Below, piece after piece: positions 1 to 9,674 of a stretch of 64,000 bases of DNA; position 1 is the first letter of the stretch, and each line of letters opens with the position of its first letter. A model generated the notes under the pieces. That model did no database searches. It was given only the letters and a program-made list of their open reading frames with translations, and was not told the DNA's origin. The DNA is from Xanthomonas massiliensis (GTDB lineage Bacteria; Pseudomonadota; Gammaproteobacteria; Xanthomonadales; Xanthomonadaceae), in the NCBI RefSeq assembly GCF_900018785.1, contig NZ_FCOY01000002.1, positions 186,001-250,000 on the forward strand. The letters run 5' to 3'. The translations under genes and the position numbers were made by a program.

Positions 1-23
1 GCTGCCGTTCTGAGCCTGCGGCG

Positions 24-629
24 CTACAGCCAGCCCTTCTGCCGCGCCAGTCGGTAGGCCTCGATGCGGTTGCCGACGCCGAGCTTGCCGATGGCCTCGG
101 ACAGGTAGTTGCGCACGGTGCCGTGCGAGAGGTTCAGGCGCGCGGCGATGTCGGCCGCGCCCAGGCCTTCGCCGGCCAGGCGCAGCACCTGGCGCTCGCG
201 CTCGTTGAGCGGGTCGGGCTCGGACCAGGCCTCCAGCGCCAGCTCCGGGGCGATGGCGCGGCCGCCGCGCTGCACCACGGTGCGCAGCGCCTCGGCCAGG
301 GTCTGTGGCGGTGCGTCCTTGAGCAGGTAGCCGGCCACGCCGGCATCCAGCGCGCGGCGCAGGAAGCCGCTGCGGGCGAAGGTGGTGACGATCACCACCC
401 GGGTCTGCAGCTGGTGGCGCTGCACGCGCTGGGCCAGCTCCAGCCCGGACAGGCCGGGCATCTCGATGTCGGTGACCAGCACGTCCGGCTCCAGGCGCTG
501 CAGTTCGCGCCAGGCCTGCTCGCCGTCGGCGGCGGCGCCGAGCACCTCGATGTCGCCTTCCAGCGCCAGCAACGCGGCCAGCGCGCCGCGCACCATCGCC
601 TGGTCCTCGGCCAGCAGTACCCGGATCAT
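24..629 (-). CDS. NarL/LuxR-family response regulator (DesR-like)
   Basis: A 201-residue response regulator. The receiver domain (about 1-120) has the acidic pair in AEDQ, phospho-acceptor Asp54 in VTDIEMPG, Thr82 and Lys104 in LLKDAPP. The C-terminal LuxR-type helix-turn-helix starts near NERERQVL (about 139-180). The ATG at 629 is chosen because the protein then begins exactly at the receiver fold; the open frame upstream runs into repeat DNA and gives no recognisable sequence. The matching HisKA_3 kinase lies upstream on the same strand, but 829 bp away instead of directly adjacent as is usual for this pair. The regulator probably controls the neighbouring ABC exporter genes; that is inferred from position only. 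Confidence 0.93.
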   Translation of the reverse strand: MIRVLLAEDQAMVRGALAALLALEGDIEVLGAAADGEQAWRELQRLEPDVLVTDIEMPGLSGLELAQRVQRHQLQTRVVIVTTFARSGFLRRALDAGVAGYLLKDAPPQTLAEALRTVVQRGGRAIAPELALEAWSEPDPLNERERQVLRLAGEGLGAADIAARLNLSHGTVRNYLSEAIGKLGVGNRIEAYRLARQKGWL

Positions 630-1458
630 CGCCTGTCCTGTAGGGGCGGAGCCTGATTCTAGCGGCCGCCGCCACGCCGCCGGCAGTGCCGGTGCCGGCG
701 GCTCGGCACCGGGCCCTCGCGCCAGCGCCGATGTTGCCTGCCGCCGGGCTAAGGCGGCGCGGTACCGGCTGGGAAGCCGCCTTCCCGGCGCAAGCGCGGC
801 AACCGGCACGCCAGTGCATCTCTTCCGCAACGCCGGCTGCACCCGAAAACAGTCGTAGGAGGGCGGGTACGCCTGTGTGACATTCGTCCTGCAGGTGCGG
901 CGACCGCGGGCGCCACGGAGCAGGCGAGCCGGGACATCGCATTCCACCGGCATGGTGGGCGTCGATACCGGTTCGCCCCCCCGCGTTACGCACCGAGCAG
1001 AGCCTTCTACACGGGTCGCGCCCGCAAACGGGCAGAGATGGGCCATTCGCCGGCATCCTCAATCGCAGGTTTGGTGCCCACCGGCACCCCGAGCATGCCG
1101 GCCGAGATGGCTCGTTCCACCGGCACGGAGATCACCGGTCCCGGTTCACCTCTCGCGTTACGCGCCGGGCACAACTTTCGACACCGGCTGCGCCCGCAAA
1201 CGGGCAGAGACGGGCCGTTCGTCCGGGCATCCTCATCCGCAGGCGCGGTGTCCACCGGCACCGAGCATGCCCGGTCCAGACGGCTCGTTCCACCGGCGTG
1301 GAGATCACCGGTCCCGGTTCGCCCCCCGCCGCGTTACGCACCGGGCACAGCCTTCGACACCGGCTGCGCCCGCAAACGGGCAGAGACCGCGCCGTCCGCC
1401 CGGGCCTCCTCTTCCCGCGGCGGCAGCCGGCGCCGCTGAACATGACGGCCAGGTCCGC
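630..1458. other. Gene-free spacer between kinase and regulator genes
   Basis: No protein gene is supported here. The right two thirds (942-1461) is the tandem repeat described separately. The left part (630-941) holds a decayed relative of the repeat around 828-870: a CCGGCTGCACCCGAAAAC segment resembles CCGGCTGCGCCCGCAAAC of the intact units. The repeat stays open in several frames on the minus strand, so apparent proteins appear, but they have no domain and are rich in Arg, Pro and Gly. Confidence 0.7.
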
Positions 1459-1461
1459 TCA
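942..1461. repeat. Tandem repeat, about 173-bp unit, three copies plus a partial copy
   Basis: The marker TTCCACCGGC occurs at 942, 1115, 1288 and 1462, so the period is 173, 173 and 174 bp. A second marker, CGCCCGCAAACGGG, occurs once per unit at 1019, 1191 and 1367 and contains a small hairpin (GCCCG-CAAA-CGGGC). The copies are diverged and carry small insertions or deletions. The fourth marker, at 1462, lies inside the last codons of the kinase gene. Read on the minus strand, each unit contains a peptide like EPGPVISTPVER, resembling the kinase C-terminus EPVPARAPSTPVE, so the unit appears to include a copy of the kinase gene end. Confidence 0.85.
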
Positions 1462-2631
1462 TTCCACCGGCGTGGATGGCGCGCGTGCCGGTACCGGTTC
1501 GGCCGCCAGCGGCACGCGCGCGCGCAGCACCGTGCCGCGGCCGCGCACCGAATCCACCTGCAGGTCGCCGCCGAGCGCCTGCAGGCGCTCGCGCATGCCC
1601 GCCAGTCCGTTGCCCGGCACGCAATCGCCGCCGCGCCCGTCGTCGTCGACGCGCAGGACCAGCCAGCCGTCCGCTGCGGAAACGTCCATCCGCGCGCGGC
1701 GGGCACGCGCGTGGCGCTGGATGTTGGTGGCGGCCTCGCGCACCACCAGCGCGAAGGCGGTCTCGGCCGCGCCGGGCAAGGGTACGTCGGCCACCCGGTA
1801 CTCCAGCGCCACGCCGTCCGATTCCAGCAGCAGCCGGGCCGAGGCCAGCTCGGCAGCCAGTTCGGCGGCGCGGATGCCGCTGACCGCGCGCCGCACCTGC
1901 GCCAGCGCCTGCCGCGCCACCTCGCCGACCTGCTCCATCTCCGCGCGCGCGGCCGCCGCGCCGGGCGGCGCCAGGCGCACGGCCAGGTCGGACTTGAGCG
2001 CCACCAGCGACAGGGTGTGGCCGAGCAGGTCGTGCAGGTCGCGGCCGATGCGCTCGCGCTCGGCGGTCGCGGCCAGCCGCCGCACCTCCTCGTGCGACAG
2101 GCGCAGGGTCGCATCGTGATGCCGTTCGCGCTCGCCCACGTACAGCACCGTGCCCAGCGCCAGGGTGGTGACCGGCAACCACAGCAACGCCGAGACCGTG
2201 TAACCCAGCGCATAGGCGAACGACAGGTACACGGCGTTGAGCACGACCAATACGGCCATGTAGCCCGGGTAGCCGCCGCGACCCGGGGTGGGCAGGCACA
2301 GGCAACCGAAGACGAAGTAGGTCAGCCCCGAGGGATAGACCGGCAGCAGGACCATGCTCAGCACGATCATTCCCAGCGCATACGCGACTACGCGCCGCTG
2401 CGGGGCCAGCGCGCTCATCGCATACAGCGCCAGGAACACCGGATAGGACGCCAGGGTCAGGCTCAGCCAGCGCCAGGTGTAGCCTGCCGTGTCGAACAGG
2501 GGCACCACGAACACCCATACCGACCACAGCAGGTGCACCGACAGGCCCCAGGGCGACTTGCCGCAGCGCAATCGCAGCGCCACTTCCGAATCGGGCGCCG
2601 GGTGCAGCCACGCGGGCAGCGGCAGGTTCAT
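1459..2631 (-). CDS. HisKA_3 sensor histidine kinase (DesK-like)
   Basis: A 390-residue membrane kinase. The N-terminal 170 residues hold about five hydrophobic segments typical of DesK-type sensors. The dimerisation/phosphotransfer box ERERIGRDLHDLLGH places the phospho-acceptor at His200. The ATPase domain shows an N-box around REAATNIQRH (Asn303), DDDGRG (about 329-334) and a GNGLAGMRERL lid region. It should phosphorylate the regulator encoded at 24-629. The gene starts 25 bp after the ABC permease stop, so it probably belongs to the same minus-strand operon. The last codons share sequence with the downstream tandem repeat, so the C-terminal tail may vary between strains. Confidence 0.93.
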   Translation of the reverse strand: MNLPLPAWLHPAPDSEVALRLRCGKSPWGLSVHLLWSVWVFVVPLFDTAGYTWRWLSLTLASYPVFLALYAMSALAPQRRVVAYALGMIVLSMVLLPVYPSGLTYFVFGCLCLPTPGRGGYPGYMAVLVVLNAVYLSFAYALGYTVSALLWLPVTTLALGTVLYVGERERHHDATLRLSHEEVRRLAATAERERIGRDLHDLLGHTLSLVALKSDLAVRLAPPGAAAARAEMEQVGEVARQALAQVRRAVSGIRAAELAAELASARLLLESDGVALEYRVADVPLPGAAETAFALVVREAATNIQRHARARRARMDVSAADGWLVLRVDDDGRGGDCVPGNGLAGMRERLQALGGDLQVDSVRGRGTVLRARVPLAAEPVPARAPSTPVE

Positions 2632-2656
2632 CGCATCTCCTCGTGCACCGGCGCAC

Positions 2657-3423
2657 TCATGCCCGCCGCAGGCGCCGCAGCGCCAGGGCGAAGAATACCG
2701 CCGTCCACAGCACCAGCACGCCCAGGTGCATCGCCGCGCCGCCGGCGGAGGCCAGGCCCATCACCTGCAACGCCAGTTGCGCCAGGTGCCACGACGGCCA
2801 GGCCGGCGCGAGGGTGGAGAACAGCGGCGGCAGCATCGACAGCGGCAGCCACAGCCCGGACAGCAGCGCCATCGGCAGGTACACCAGGTTGACCACGCCG
2901 GGCGCGGCCGCGCCGCCCACCCGGCCGCCGATGAACAGGCCCAGCGCGCAGAACGGCAGCGCCCCGGCCACGTCGATCGCCAGCAGCCATGCGTACTGCC
3001 CCGCATGCAGCACCACCCCGCCCAGCAGCGCCCCGGCCGCCAGCAACAGCAATGCCACCTCCAGCGCGAACAGCATCGCCATCAGCAGGCGCGCGCCCAG
3101 CAGAACCACGCCCGGGACCGGCTGGGCGCGCTTGAGCGCGAGCAGGCCGCGCTCGCGATCGACCGCGAAGCCGACCCCGAAGGCGAACAGCGCCGGCGCC
3201 ATCGTCCCGAACACGCCGTAGGTGGCCAGCAGGTAGCGCGCGGCCTGCGGGTTGCCGCGGTTGAGCAGCACGCCGAACAGCAGGTAGAACAGCAGCGGGA
3301 AGCTCAGCGCCGGGATGGCGAAGGCCGGGGTGCGCAGCACGCGCAGGAATTCGTAGCGCGCCTCGGCCAGCAGCAGGCGCGGCGTGGACGGTGCGCGCGG
3401 CGGGACGTGCGAGGCGATGGCGT

Positions 3424-3427
<4 letters not shown>
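2657..3427 (-). CDS. ABC transporter permease
   Basis: A 256-residue integral membrane protein with about six hydrophobic segments in the ABC-2 type arrangement: a first segment near FAIPALSFPLLFYLLF, a cytoplasmic loop with VDRERGLLALKRAQPVP, and a conserved region near YLPMALLSGLWLPLSMLP as in drug or lipid exporters of the YadH/NodJ class. The ATG at 3427 overlaps the ATPase stop by 4 bases (ATGA), which implies translational coupling and a two-gene transporter. The substrate is unknown; pairing with a DesK/DesR-like system suggests a response to membrane or envelope stress, by analogy only. Confidence 0.9.
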
Positions 3428-4347
<920 letters not shown>

Positions 4348-4426
4348 GGCCGGACTCCTGGACGGGGTGCGCACAGGCTCGCGCAGGCGCCGGCGACGCG
4401 GCAGTGGCGGCCATCAGGGACATGAG

Positions 4427-4440
4427 GTGACAGCTGTCAC
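4427..4440. promoter_or_regulatory. Perfect 14-bp palindrome between two divergent export operons
   Basis: GTGACAGCTGTCAC is a perfect dyad 80 bp upstream of the ABC ATPase start and 140 bp upstream of the adaptor start. Its position between two divergent operons, one of which ends in a two-component system, makes it a candidate operator, possibly for the LuxR-type regulator at 24-629. Binding is inferred only. Confidence 0.5.
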
Positions 4441-4579
4441 TGGTGGCACCGGCCGCAGCCACGCAGACTGCTTCCGCCGCCCGCTCCGGCCGGCCGCCGC
4501 CGGAAAGTGACTTCCGGCAGCTTGGACGCCGCCGCCGGCACCGGCCACACTGGCCCGGCCATCCGCCCACGGGACCCCG

Positions 4580-5821
4580 ATGAACGCCTCCGCCGAACTG
4601 CTCAAGGAACTGCGCATCGACCGCAAGGCACCGCCCCCGGCCCCGCCGCGCCGGCGGCGCTGGTGGGTGCTCGGCGCGGCGGCCATCGTGGTGCTCGCCG
4701 CGGCGGCGACCTGGCTGGCGCTGCGGCACCGCCCGCTGGAAGTGCATACCGCGCCGGTGGTGGCGATCGGCAGCGGCGGCGAGAGCGCTTCGGTGCTCGA
4801 TGCCAGCGGCTATGTCGTCGCCCGCCGCACCGCCACGGTCTCGGCCAAGATCACCGGCAAGGTGCGCGAGATCCGCATCGAGGAAGGCATGCGCGTGGAG
4901 GAAGGCCAGATCATGGGCATCCTCGATCCGGTCGATGCCGACGCCCAGCGCGCACTGTCCTCGGCACAGGTGGAATCGGCGCGCACCCAGGTGGCCAACA
5001 TGCGGGCCCAGCTCACCCAGGCCGAGGCCGAGGCGACGCGCCTGCAGGCGCTGGTCGGCCGGCAGCTGGTCTCGCGCTCGCAGTTCGACCAGGCCGTGGC
5101 CAACCGCGATGCGCTGCGCGCGCAGCTGCAGGCCGCGCAACGTGGCGTCACCGTGGCCGAGCGCAACCTGTCCATCGCCGACAACGGCGTGGACAACACC
5201 ATCGTGCGTGCGCCGTTCGCCGGCGTGGTCACCGCCAAGGCGGCGCAGCCGGGCGAGATCGTCTCGCCGCTGGCCACCGGCGGCTTCACCCGCACCGGCA
5301 TCGGCACCATCGTCGACATGGAGTCGCTGGAGGTGGAGGTCGACGTGGGCGAGGCCTACATCGGCCGCGTGCAGCCGCACATGCCCGCCGAGGTGGTGCT
5401 CAACGCCTACCCGGACTGGCGCATCCCGGCCGAGGTGATCGCCATCATCCCGGCCGCCGACCGCGGCAAGGCCACGGTCAAGGTGCGCGTGGCGCTCAAG
5501 GCCAAGGACCCGCGCATCGTGCCGGACATGGGCGTACGGGTGAGCTTCCTGGAAACGCCGCGCGCGGCGAAGGACGACACGCCGCAGGGCGTGCGCGTGC
5601 CGGCCGCGGCGCTGGCGCAGCGCGACGGCAGGACCGTGGCCTTCACCGTCGGCGACGACGACAGGGCGAAGCTGCACGCCGTCGTGACCGGCATCGACAT
5701 GGGCAAGGACCGGCAGGTGCTGTCCGGCCTGGCCGCGGGCGAGAGCGTGGTGCTCGATCCGCCGGCCACGCTGAAGGACGGCGATGCCGTGGCCGAGGCC
5801 GGCACCGGGGCCGCGCCATGA
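4580..5821 (+). CDS. Periplasmic adaptor of an efflux system (HlyD/MacA-like)
   Basis: A 413-residue membrane-fusion protein. An N-terminal Arg-rich cytoplasmic stretch leads into one membrane anchor (about 28-48), then a lipoyl/barrel-sandwich half (SAKITGKVREIRIEEGMRV), an alpha-hairpin coiled coil (about 130-200, rich in Ala, Gln and Glu), the second lipoyl half (IVRAPFAGVVTAKAAQPGEIV) and a beta-barrel region. Proteins of this family bridge an inner-membrane transporter and an outer-membrane channel. The gene is first in a five-gene plus-strand operon; the partner ATPase and permeases follow at 6376-9621. No TolC-type gene is present nearby. Confidence 0.92.
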   Translation: MNASAELLKELRIDRKAPPPAPPRRRRWWVLGAAAIVVLAAAATWLALRHRPLEVHTAPVVAIGSGGESASVLDASGYVVARRTATVSAKITGKVREIRIEEGMRVEEGQIMGILDPVDADAQRALSSAQVESARTQVANMRAQLTQAEAEATRLQALVGRQLVSRSQFDQAVANRDALRAQLQAAQRGVTVAERNLSIADNGVDNTIVRAPFAGVVTAKAAQPGEIVSPLATGGFTRTGIGTIVDMESLEVEVDVGEAYIGRVQPHMPAEVVLNAYPDWRIPAEVIAIIPAADRGKATVKVRVALKAKDPRIVPDMGVRVSFLETPRAAKDDTPQGVRVPAAALAQRDGRTVAFTVGDDDRAKLHAVVTGIDMGKDRQVLSGLAAGESVVLDPPATLKDGDAVAEAGTGAAP

Positions 5822-6234
5822 CCGCGCACCTCGGGGTGACGCAGGAAGCCGGCCGCGCATTCTCCTGCGCGCCGTCCGCCGGGCCCGTGGTGATGCTCAA
5901 CCTGCCGCGCTTCCGCGCGGTGGCCGATGATGCCGCGCATCCGCAGCTGGGCCCGCCCGCGCCGATCAGCGGCGGGGAGGCCTGCCGCCGCTGCGTGGCG
6001 CATACCGCGCCGTTCCTCGAAAAACCGGGCGGCGAAGTGCTGTTCATCGGCCCCGCACGGACCTTCCCGATCGGGCCGGAAAGCGAGCGCCGGGATGCGG
6101 CGATGCGGGTGCGCCAACGCGATGCGCAGGCCTTCCTCGCCTTTGCGTCCGACCCGGCCTGCATGGCCGGCACCGGCCACCGCGTGGCGGCGCTGGAGGA
6201 TTCGCGCCTGCTGCCGCCGACCGAAGGTCCCTGA
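5818..6234 (+). CDS. DUF1330-like small protein
   Basis: A 138-residue protein overlapping the adaptor stop by 4 bases (ATGA), so it is very likely translated from the same message. The core VVMLNLPRFR...PISGGEACRRCVAHTAPFLEKPGGEVLFIG...AFLAFASDPA...HRVAALEDSRLLP matches the general pattern of DUF1330-type dimeric alpha-beta barrel proteins. No catalytic role is known for most of the family. Its place inside an efflux operon is unusual and may reflect detoxification of a small molecule, but that is speculation. GC-rich third positions and operon overlap support that it is real. Confidence 0.8.
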   Translation: MTAHLGVTQEAGRAFSCAPSAGPVVMLNLPRFRAVADDAAHPQLGPPAPISGGEACRRCVAHTAPFLEKPGGEVLFIGPARTFPIGPESERRDAAMRVRQRDAQAFLAFASDPACMAGTGHRVAALEDSRLLPPTEGP

Positions 6235-6375
6235 CGTAATCCGCCTCACGCAACGCCGTCGCATCGCTGCACCGCCGTACCGCCGGATCCCCCCGCATCC
6301 GGCACCCCGCACCGGCCCGCCGGCGCGAGCGGATCGCCACGCGCCGCCATCCCTGCTTTCCCGAGGACACCGAAC

Positions 6376-7065
6376 ATGACCGTACTCGTCAGCCTGCGCG
6401 ACATCGTCAAGACCTACCAGCGTGGCCCGGAGACGGTGCAGGTGCTGCACGGCATCGACCTGGACATCGAGGCCGGCGACTTCGTCGCGCTGATGGGCCC
6501 GTCCGGCTCGGGCAAGACCACCCTGCTCAACCTGATCGGCGGGCTGGACACGCCGACCTCCGGCGAGATCGAGATCGAGGGCGAGCGCATCGACCGCATG
6601 GGCGCCGGCCAGCTGGCGCAGTGGCGCAGCCGCCATGTCGGCTTCGTGTTCCAGTTCTACAACCTGATGCCGATGCTCACCGCGCAGAAGAACGTGGAGC
6701 TGCCGCTGCTGCTCACCGACCTGCCTGCCGCCGAGCGCAAGCGCCGCGCCAGGATCGCGCTGACCCTGGTGGGCCTGGCCGAACGCGCCGACCACCGCCC
6801 CAGCGAACTGTCCGGCGGCCAGCAGCAGCGCGTGGCGATCGCCCGCGCGATCGTCTCCGATCCCACCTTCCTGATCTGCGACGAGCCCACCGGCGACCTG
6901 GACCGGCACTCGGCCGAGGAGGTGCTGGGCCTGCTGCAGCTGCTCAACCGCGAGCACGGCAAGACGATAGTGATGGTCACCCACGATCCCAAGGCGGCCG
7001 AGTACGCCAGCCACACCGTGCACCTGGACAAGGGCGAGCTGGCCGATGCGCCGGCCGCGCACTGA
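6376..7065 (+). CDS. ABC transporter ATPase (MacB/LolD type)
   Basis: A 229-residue ATPase of the LolD/MacB/FtsE group. Walker A is GPSGSGKTT, the Q-loop lies in VFQFYNLMPMLTA, the signature is LSGGQQQR, Walker B is FLICDEPTGDLD and the H-loop is VMVTHDPKAAE. The length is that of a stand-alone ATPase, not a fused MacB. It lies 141 bp after the DUF1330-like gene and 15 bp before the first permease. With the adaptor at 4580 and the two FtsX-type permeases it should form a tripartite-style efflux or lipoprotein-related transporter. Confidence 0.94.
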   Translation: MTVLVSLRDIVKTYQRGPETVQVLHGIDLDIEAGDFVALMGPSGSGKTTLLNLIGGLDTPTSGEIEIEGERIDRMGAGQLAQWRSRHVGFVFQFYNLMPMLTAQKNVELPLLLTDLPAAERKRRARIALTLVGLAERADHRPSELSGGQQQRVAIARAIVSDPTFLICDEPTGDLDRHSAEEVLGLLQLLNREHGKTIVMVTHDPKAAEYASHTVHLDKGELADAPAAH

Positions 7066-7080
7066 GCGGAGGATGCGGCC

Positions 7081-8238
7081 ATGAAGTATTTCCCGCTGAT
7101 CTGGGCGCAACTGTTCCGCAGCCGCACGCGCACCTTGCTGACGCTGCTGTCGGTGGTCACCGCCTTCATGCTGTTCGGCATGCTCGATGCGGTGCGGGTG
7201 GCCTTCAATTCCGGCGGCAGCGTGGACGGCGCCAACCGGCTCATCGTCGCCTCGCGCCTGTCGATCACCCAGACCCTGCCGGTCAACCTGCGCGATCGCA
7301 TCGCCACCGTGCCCGGCGTGCGCGACGTCACCTACGCGATGTGGTTCGGCGGCATCTACCGGGACCCGAAGAACTTCTTCCCCAACTTCTCGGTGGCGCC
7401 GAACTTCTTCGACGTGTACCGCGACTACCAGCTGCCGGCCGACCAGCTGGAGGCGTTCAAGGCCACCCGCACCGGCGCGGTGGTCGGCGAGACCCTGGCC
7501 AGGGAATTCGGCTGGAAGATCGGCGACACCATCCCGCTGCAGGCCACCATCTTCCCGCGCAGCGGCAGCAACGACTGGCCGCTGCAGCTGGTCGGCATCT
7601 TCCGCGCCAAGGATCGCGCCACCGCCGGCAACGAGGAGCGCCAGCTGATGATGAACTGGACCTACTTCGACGAGTCCAACGACTACATCAAGAGCAAGGT
7701 CAGCTGGTTCACCGCGACCCTGGACGACCCGGCGCACGCCTCGCGCGTGGCCCAGGCGATCGACGCGCTGTCGGCCAACTCCGACCACGAGACCAAGAGC
7801 CAGACCGAGTCGGCGTTCCAGCAGGCCTTCGCCAAGCAGTTCGCCGACATCGGCCTGATCGTCACCTCGATCATGGGCGCGGTGTTCTTCACCCTGCTGC
7901 TGCTCACCGGCAACACCATGGCCCAGGCGGTGCGCGAGCGCATCCCCGAGCTGGCCACGCTCAAGACCCTGGGCTTCGGCGACGGCACGGTGCTGTGGCT
8001 GGTGCTGGCCGAAGCGGTGCTGCTGGTCGGCGTCGGCGGCGCGGCCGGCATGGGCCTGGCGGCGCTGCTGCTGCCGGCGGTGGCCAGCAGGTCGATGGGC
8101 ATGCTGCCGGCGCACGTGCCGCTGCAGACCTGGCTGATCGGCATCGGCCTGATCATGCTGATCGGGCTGGTGGTGGGCGTGCTGCCGGCGCTGCGCGCGC
8201 AGCGGCTGAAGATCGTCGATGCGCTGGCCGGGCGCTGA
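7081..8238 (+). CDS. FtsX/MacB-type ABC permease (first of two)
   Basis: A 385-residue permease with one N-terminal membrane segment (about 17-40), a large periplasmic MacB-like domain (about 45-255), and three C-terminal membrane segments (about 262-285, 305-335, 350-370). The segment PELATLKTLGFGDGTVLWLVLAEA is the typical FtsX coupling region. Such permeases act mechanically on periplasmic partners instead of passing substrate through the membrane. The ATG follows a GGAGG Shine-Dalgarno motif closely. It probably pairs with the second permease as a heterodimer driven by the ATPase at 6376. Confidence 0.93.
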   Translation: MKYFPLIWAQLFRSRTRTLLTLLSVVTAFMLFGMLDAVRVAFNSGGSVDGANRLIVASRLSITQTLPVNLRDRIATVPGVRDVTYAMWFGGIYRDPKNFFPNFSVAPNFFDVYRDYQLPADQLEAFKATRTGAVVGETLAREFGWKIGDTIPLQATIFPRSGSNDWPLQLVGIFRAKDRATAGNEERQLMMNWTYFDESNDYIKSKVSWFTATLDDPAHASRVAQAIDALSANSDHETKSQTESAFQQAFAKQFADIGLIVTSIMGAVFFTLLLLTGNTMAQAVRERIPELATLKTLGFGDGTVLWLVLAEAVLLVGVGGAAGMGLAALLLPAVASRSMGMLPAHVPLQTWLIGIGLIMLIGLVVGVLPALRAQRLKIVDALAGR

Positions 8239-8310
8239 CCGTGCGCGCCGGGAACGGCGTTCCCGCGCCGGTGCCGGTGCCCGCGACATGAACCCTGGAG
8301 AGGCCGCCCC

Positions 8311-9621
8311 ATGAACACGCAATGGCTGTGGAACCTGCTGGTCGTCGTGCTGCTCGCCGCCGGGCTGGGCGCGTGGATCGCGCTGCCGTGGATCGGCGTG
8401 GTGGCCCTGGTGCTGGCGGTGGCGGCGTGGCTGGTCGCCACCCGCAGCGGGCGGCTGGCGCTGGAGGCCACGCGCATCGGTATCGCCAGCCTGCCGCAGC
8501 GCTGGGGCGCGGCCTCGGTGATCGTGGTCGGCATCGCCGGCGTGGTCGGCGTGCTGGTGGCGATGCTGGCGATGGGCGAAGGCTTCAAGGCGACGCTCGC
8601 CAGCACCGGCGACGACACCACCGCAATCGTGCTGCGCGGCGGCTCGCAGGCCGAGACCAACTCGGTGATCCTGCGCGACCAGGTGCCGCTGGTCGCCAGC
8701 CTGCCCGGCATCGCCCGCGACGCGAAGGGCCGGCCGCAGGTATCGGCCGAGCTGTCGCAGGTGGTCAACCTGCCGTCGAAGGCCGACGGCACCGACACCA
8801 ACGTGCAGTTCCGCGGCGTGGGCGACGAGGCCTGGGCGGTGCACGACACGCTGCGCATCGTCGAGGGCCGCGCGTTCAAGCCCGGCCTGCGCGAGATCGT
8901 GGTCGGCCAGGGCGCGCGCGGCCAGTTCGGCGGGCTCGACGTGGGCCGCAGCCTGACCCTGGGCAACCAGCAGTGGACCGTGGTCGGTGCCTTCGCCTCG
9001 GGCGATGCGCACGACTCGGAGCTGTGGACCGACGCGCAGACCCTGGCCTCCACCTACGACCGCGGCGCCTACCAGTCGATCATCGTGCGCACCGAGGGCA
9101 AGGCCGGGTTCGAGCGCTTCAAGGCGGCGATGGCCGCCGACCCGCGCCTGAAGCTGGACGTGGAGACCACCCGCGCCTACTACGCCAAGCAGGGCGGCGG
9201 GATGAGCACGCTGATCGCCATCCTCGGCACGGTGATCGGCACGATCATGGCGGTGGGCGCGGTGTTCGGCGCGCTCAACACCATGTACGCCTCGGTCGCC
9301 GCGCGCGCGCGGGAGATCGCCACGCTGCGCGCGATCGGCTTCCGCGGCCTGCCGGTGGTGGCCGCGGTGATGCTGGAGACGATGCTGCTGGCCCTGCTCG
9401 GCGGCCTGCTCGGCGGCCTGCTCGCCTGGGCGGTGTTCAACAACTACAGCGTGTCCACCATCGGCAGCAACTTCAGCCAGGTGGTGTTCCAGTTCCGCGT
9501 CTCGCCGGCGCTGCTGTGGAGCGGGCTGAAATGGGCGCTGGGGATCGGCCTTGTCGGCGGCCTGTTCCCGGCATTGCGCGCGGCGCGCCTGCCGATCACC
9601 ACGGCGTTGCGCGAGGTGTGA
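8311..9621 (+). CDS. FtsX/MacB-type ABC permease (second of two)
   Basis: A 436-residue permease with the same architecture as its neighbour: two N-terminal hydrophobic segments, a MacB-like periplasmic domain, and three C-terminal membrane segments including the coupling motif REIATLRAIGFRGLPVVAAVMLE. A GGAGAGG ribosome-binding site precedes the ATG. The 72-bp gap to the first permease has no obvious terminator. The gene ends 53 bp before the convergent outer-membrane channel gene, with a strong hairpin between them. Confidence 0.93.
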   Translation: MNTQWLWNLLVVVLLAAGLGAWIALPWIGVVALVLAVAAWLVATRSGRLALEATRIGIASLPQRWGAASVIVVGIAGVVGVLVAMLAMGEGFKATLASTGDDTTAIVLRGGSQAETNSVILRDQVPLVASLPGIARDAKGRPQVSAELSQVVNLPSKADGTDTNVQFRGVGDEAWAVHDTLRIVEGRAFKPGLREIVVGQGARGQFGGLDVGRSLTLGNQQWTVVGAFASGDAHDSELWTDAQTLASTYDRGAYQSIIVRTEGKAGFERFKAAMAADPRLKLDVETTRAYYAKQGGGMSTLIAILGTVIGTIMAVGAVFGALNTMYASVAARAREIATLRAIGFRGLPVVAAVMLETMLLALLGGLLGGLLAWAVFNNYSVSTIGSNFSQVVFQFRVSPALLWSGLKWALGIGLVGGLFPALRAARLPITTALREV

Positions 9622-9643
9622 GCCAGCGGGCGGTCCCGTCGTA

Positions 9644-9670
9644 TCGGGGGCCGGACAGGCCGGCCCCCGA
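9644..9670. terminator. Hairpin between convergent operons
   Basis: An 11-bp perfect stem (TCGGGGGCCGG / CCGGCCCCCGA) with a 5-base loop lies between the permease stop at 9621 and the convergent channel gene stop at 9675. There is no clear T run, but the position fits a bidirectional terminator. Confidence 0.6.
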
Positions 9671-9674
9671 CGAC

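Noticed and set aside
1007-1443. Small proteins encoded by the tandem repeat
   Set aside because: Open frames arise in several phases because of composition; no ribosome-binding site, domain or consistent start was found.
942-1461. A CRISPR array
   Set aside because: The repeats are contiguous units of about 173 bp with no short repeat/spacer alternation and no cas genes nearby.
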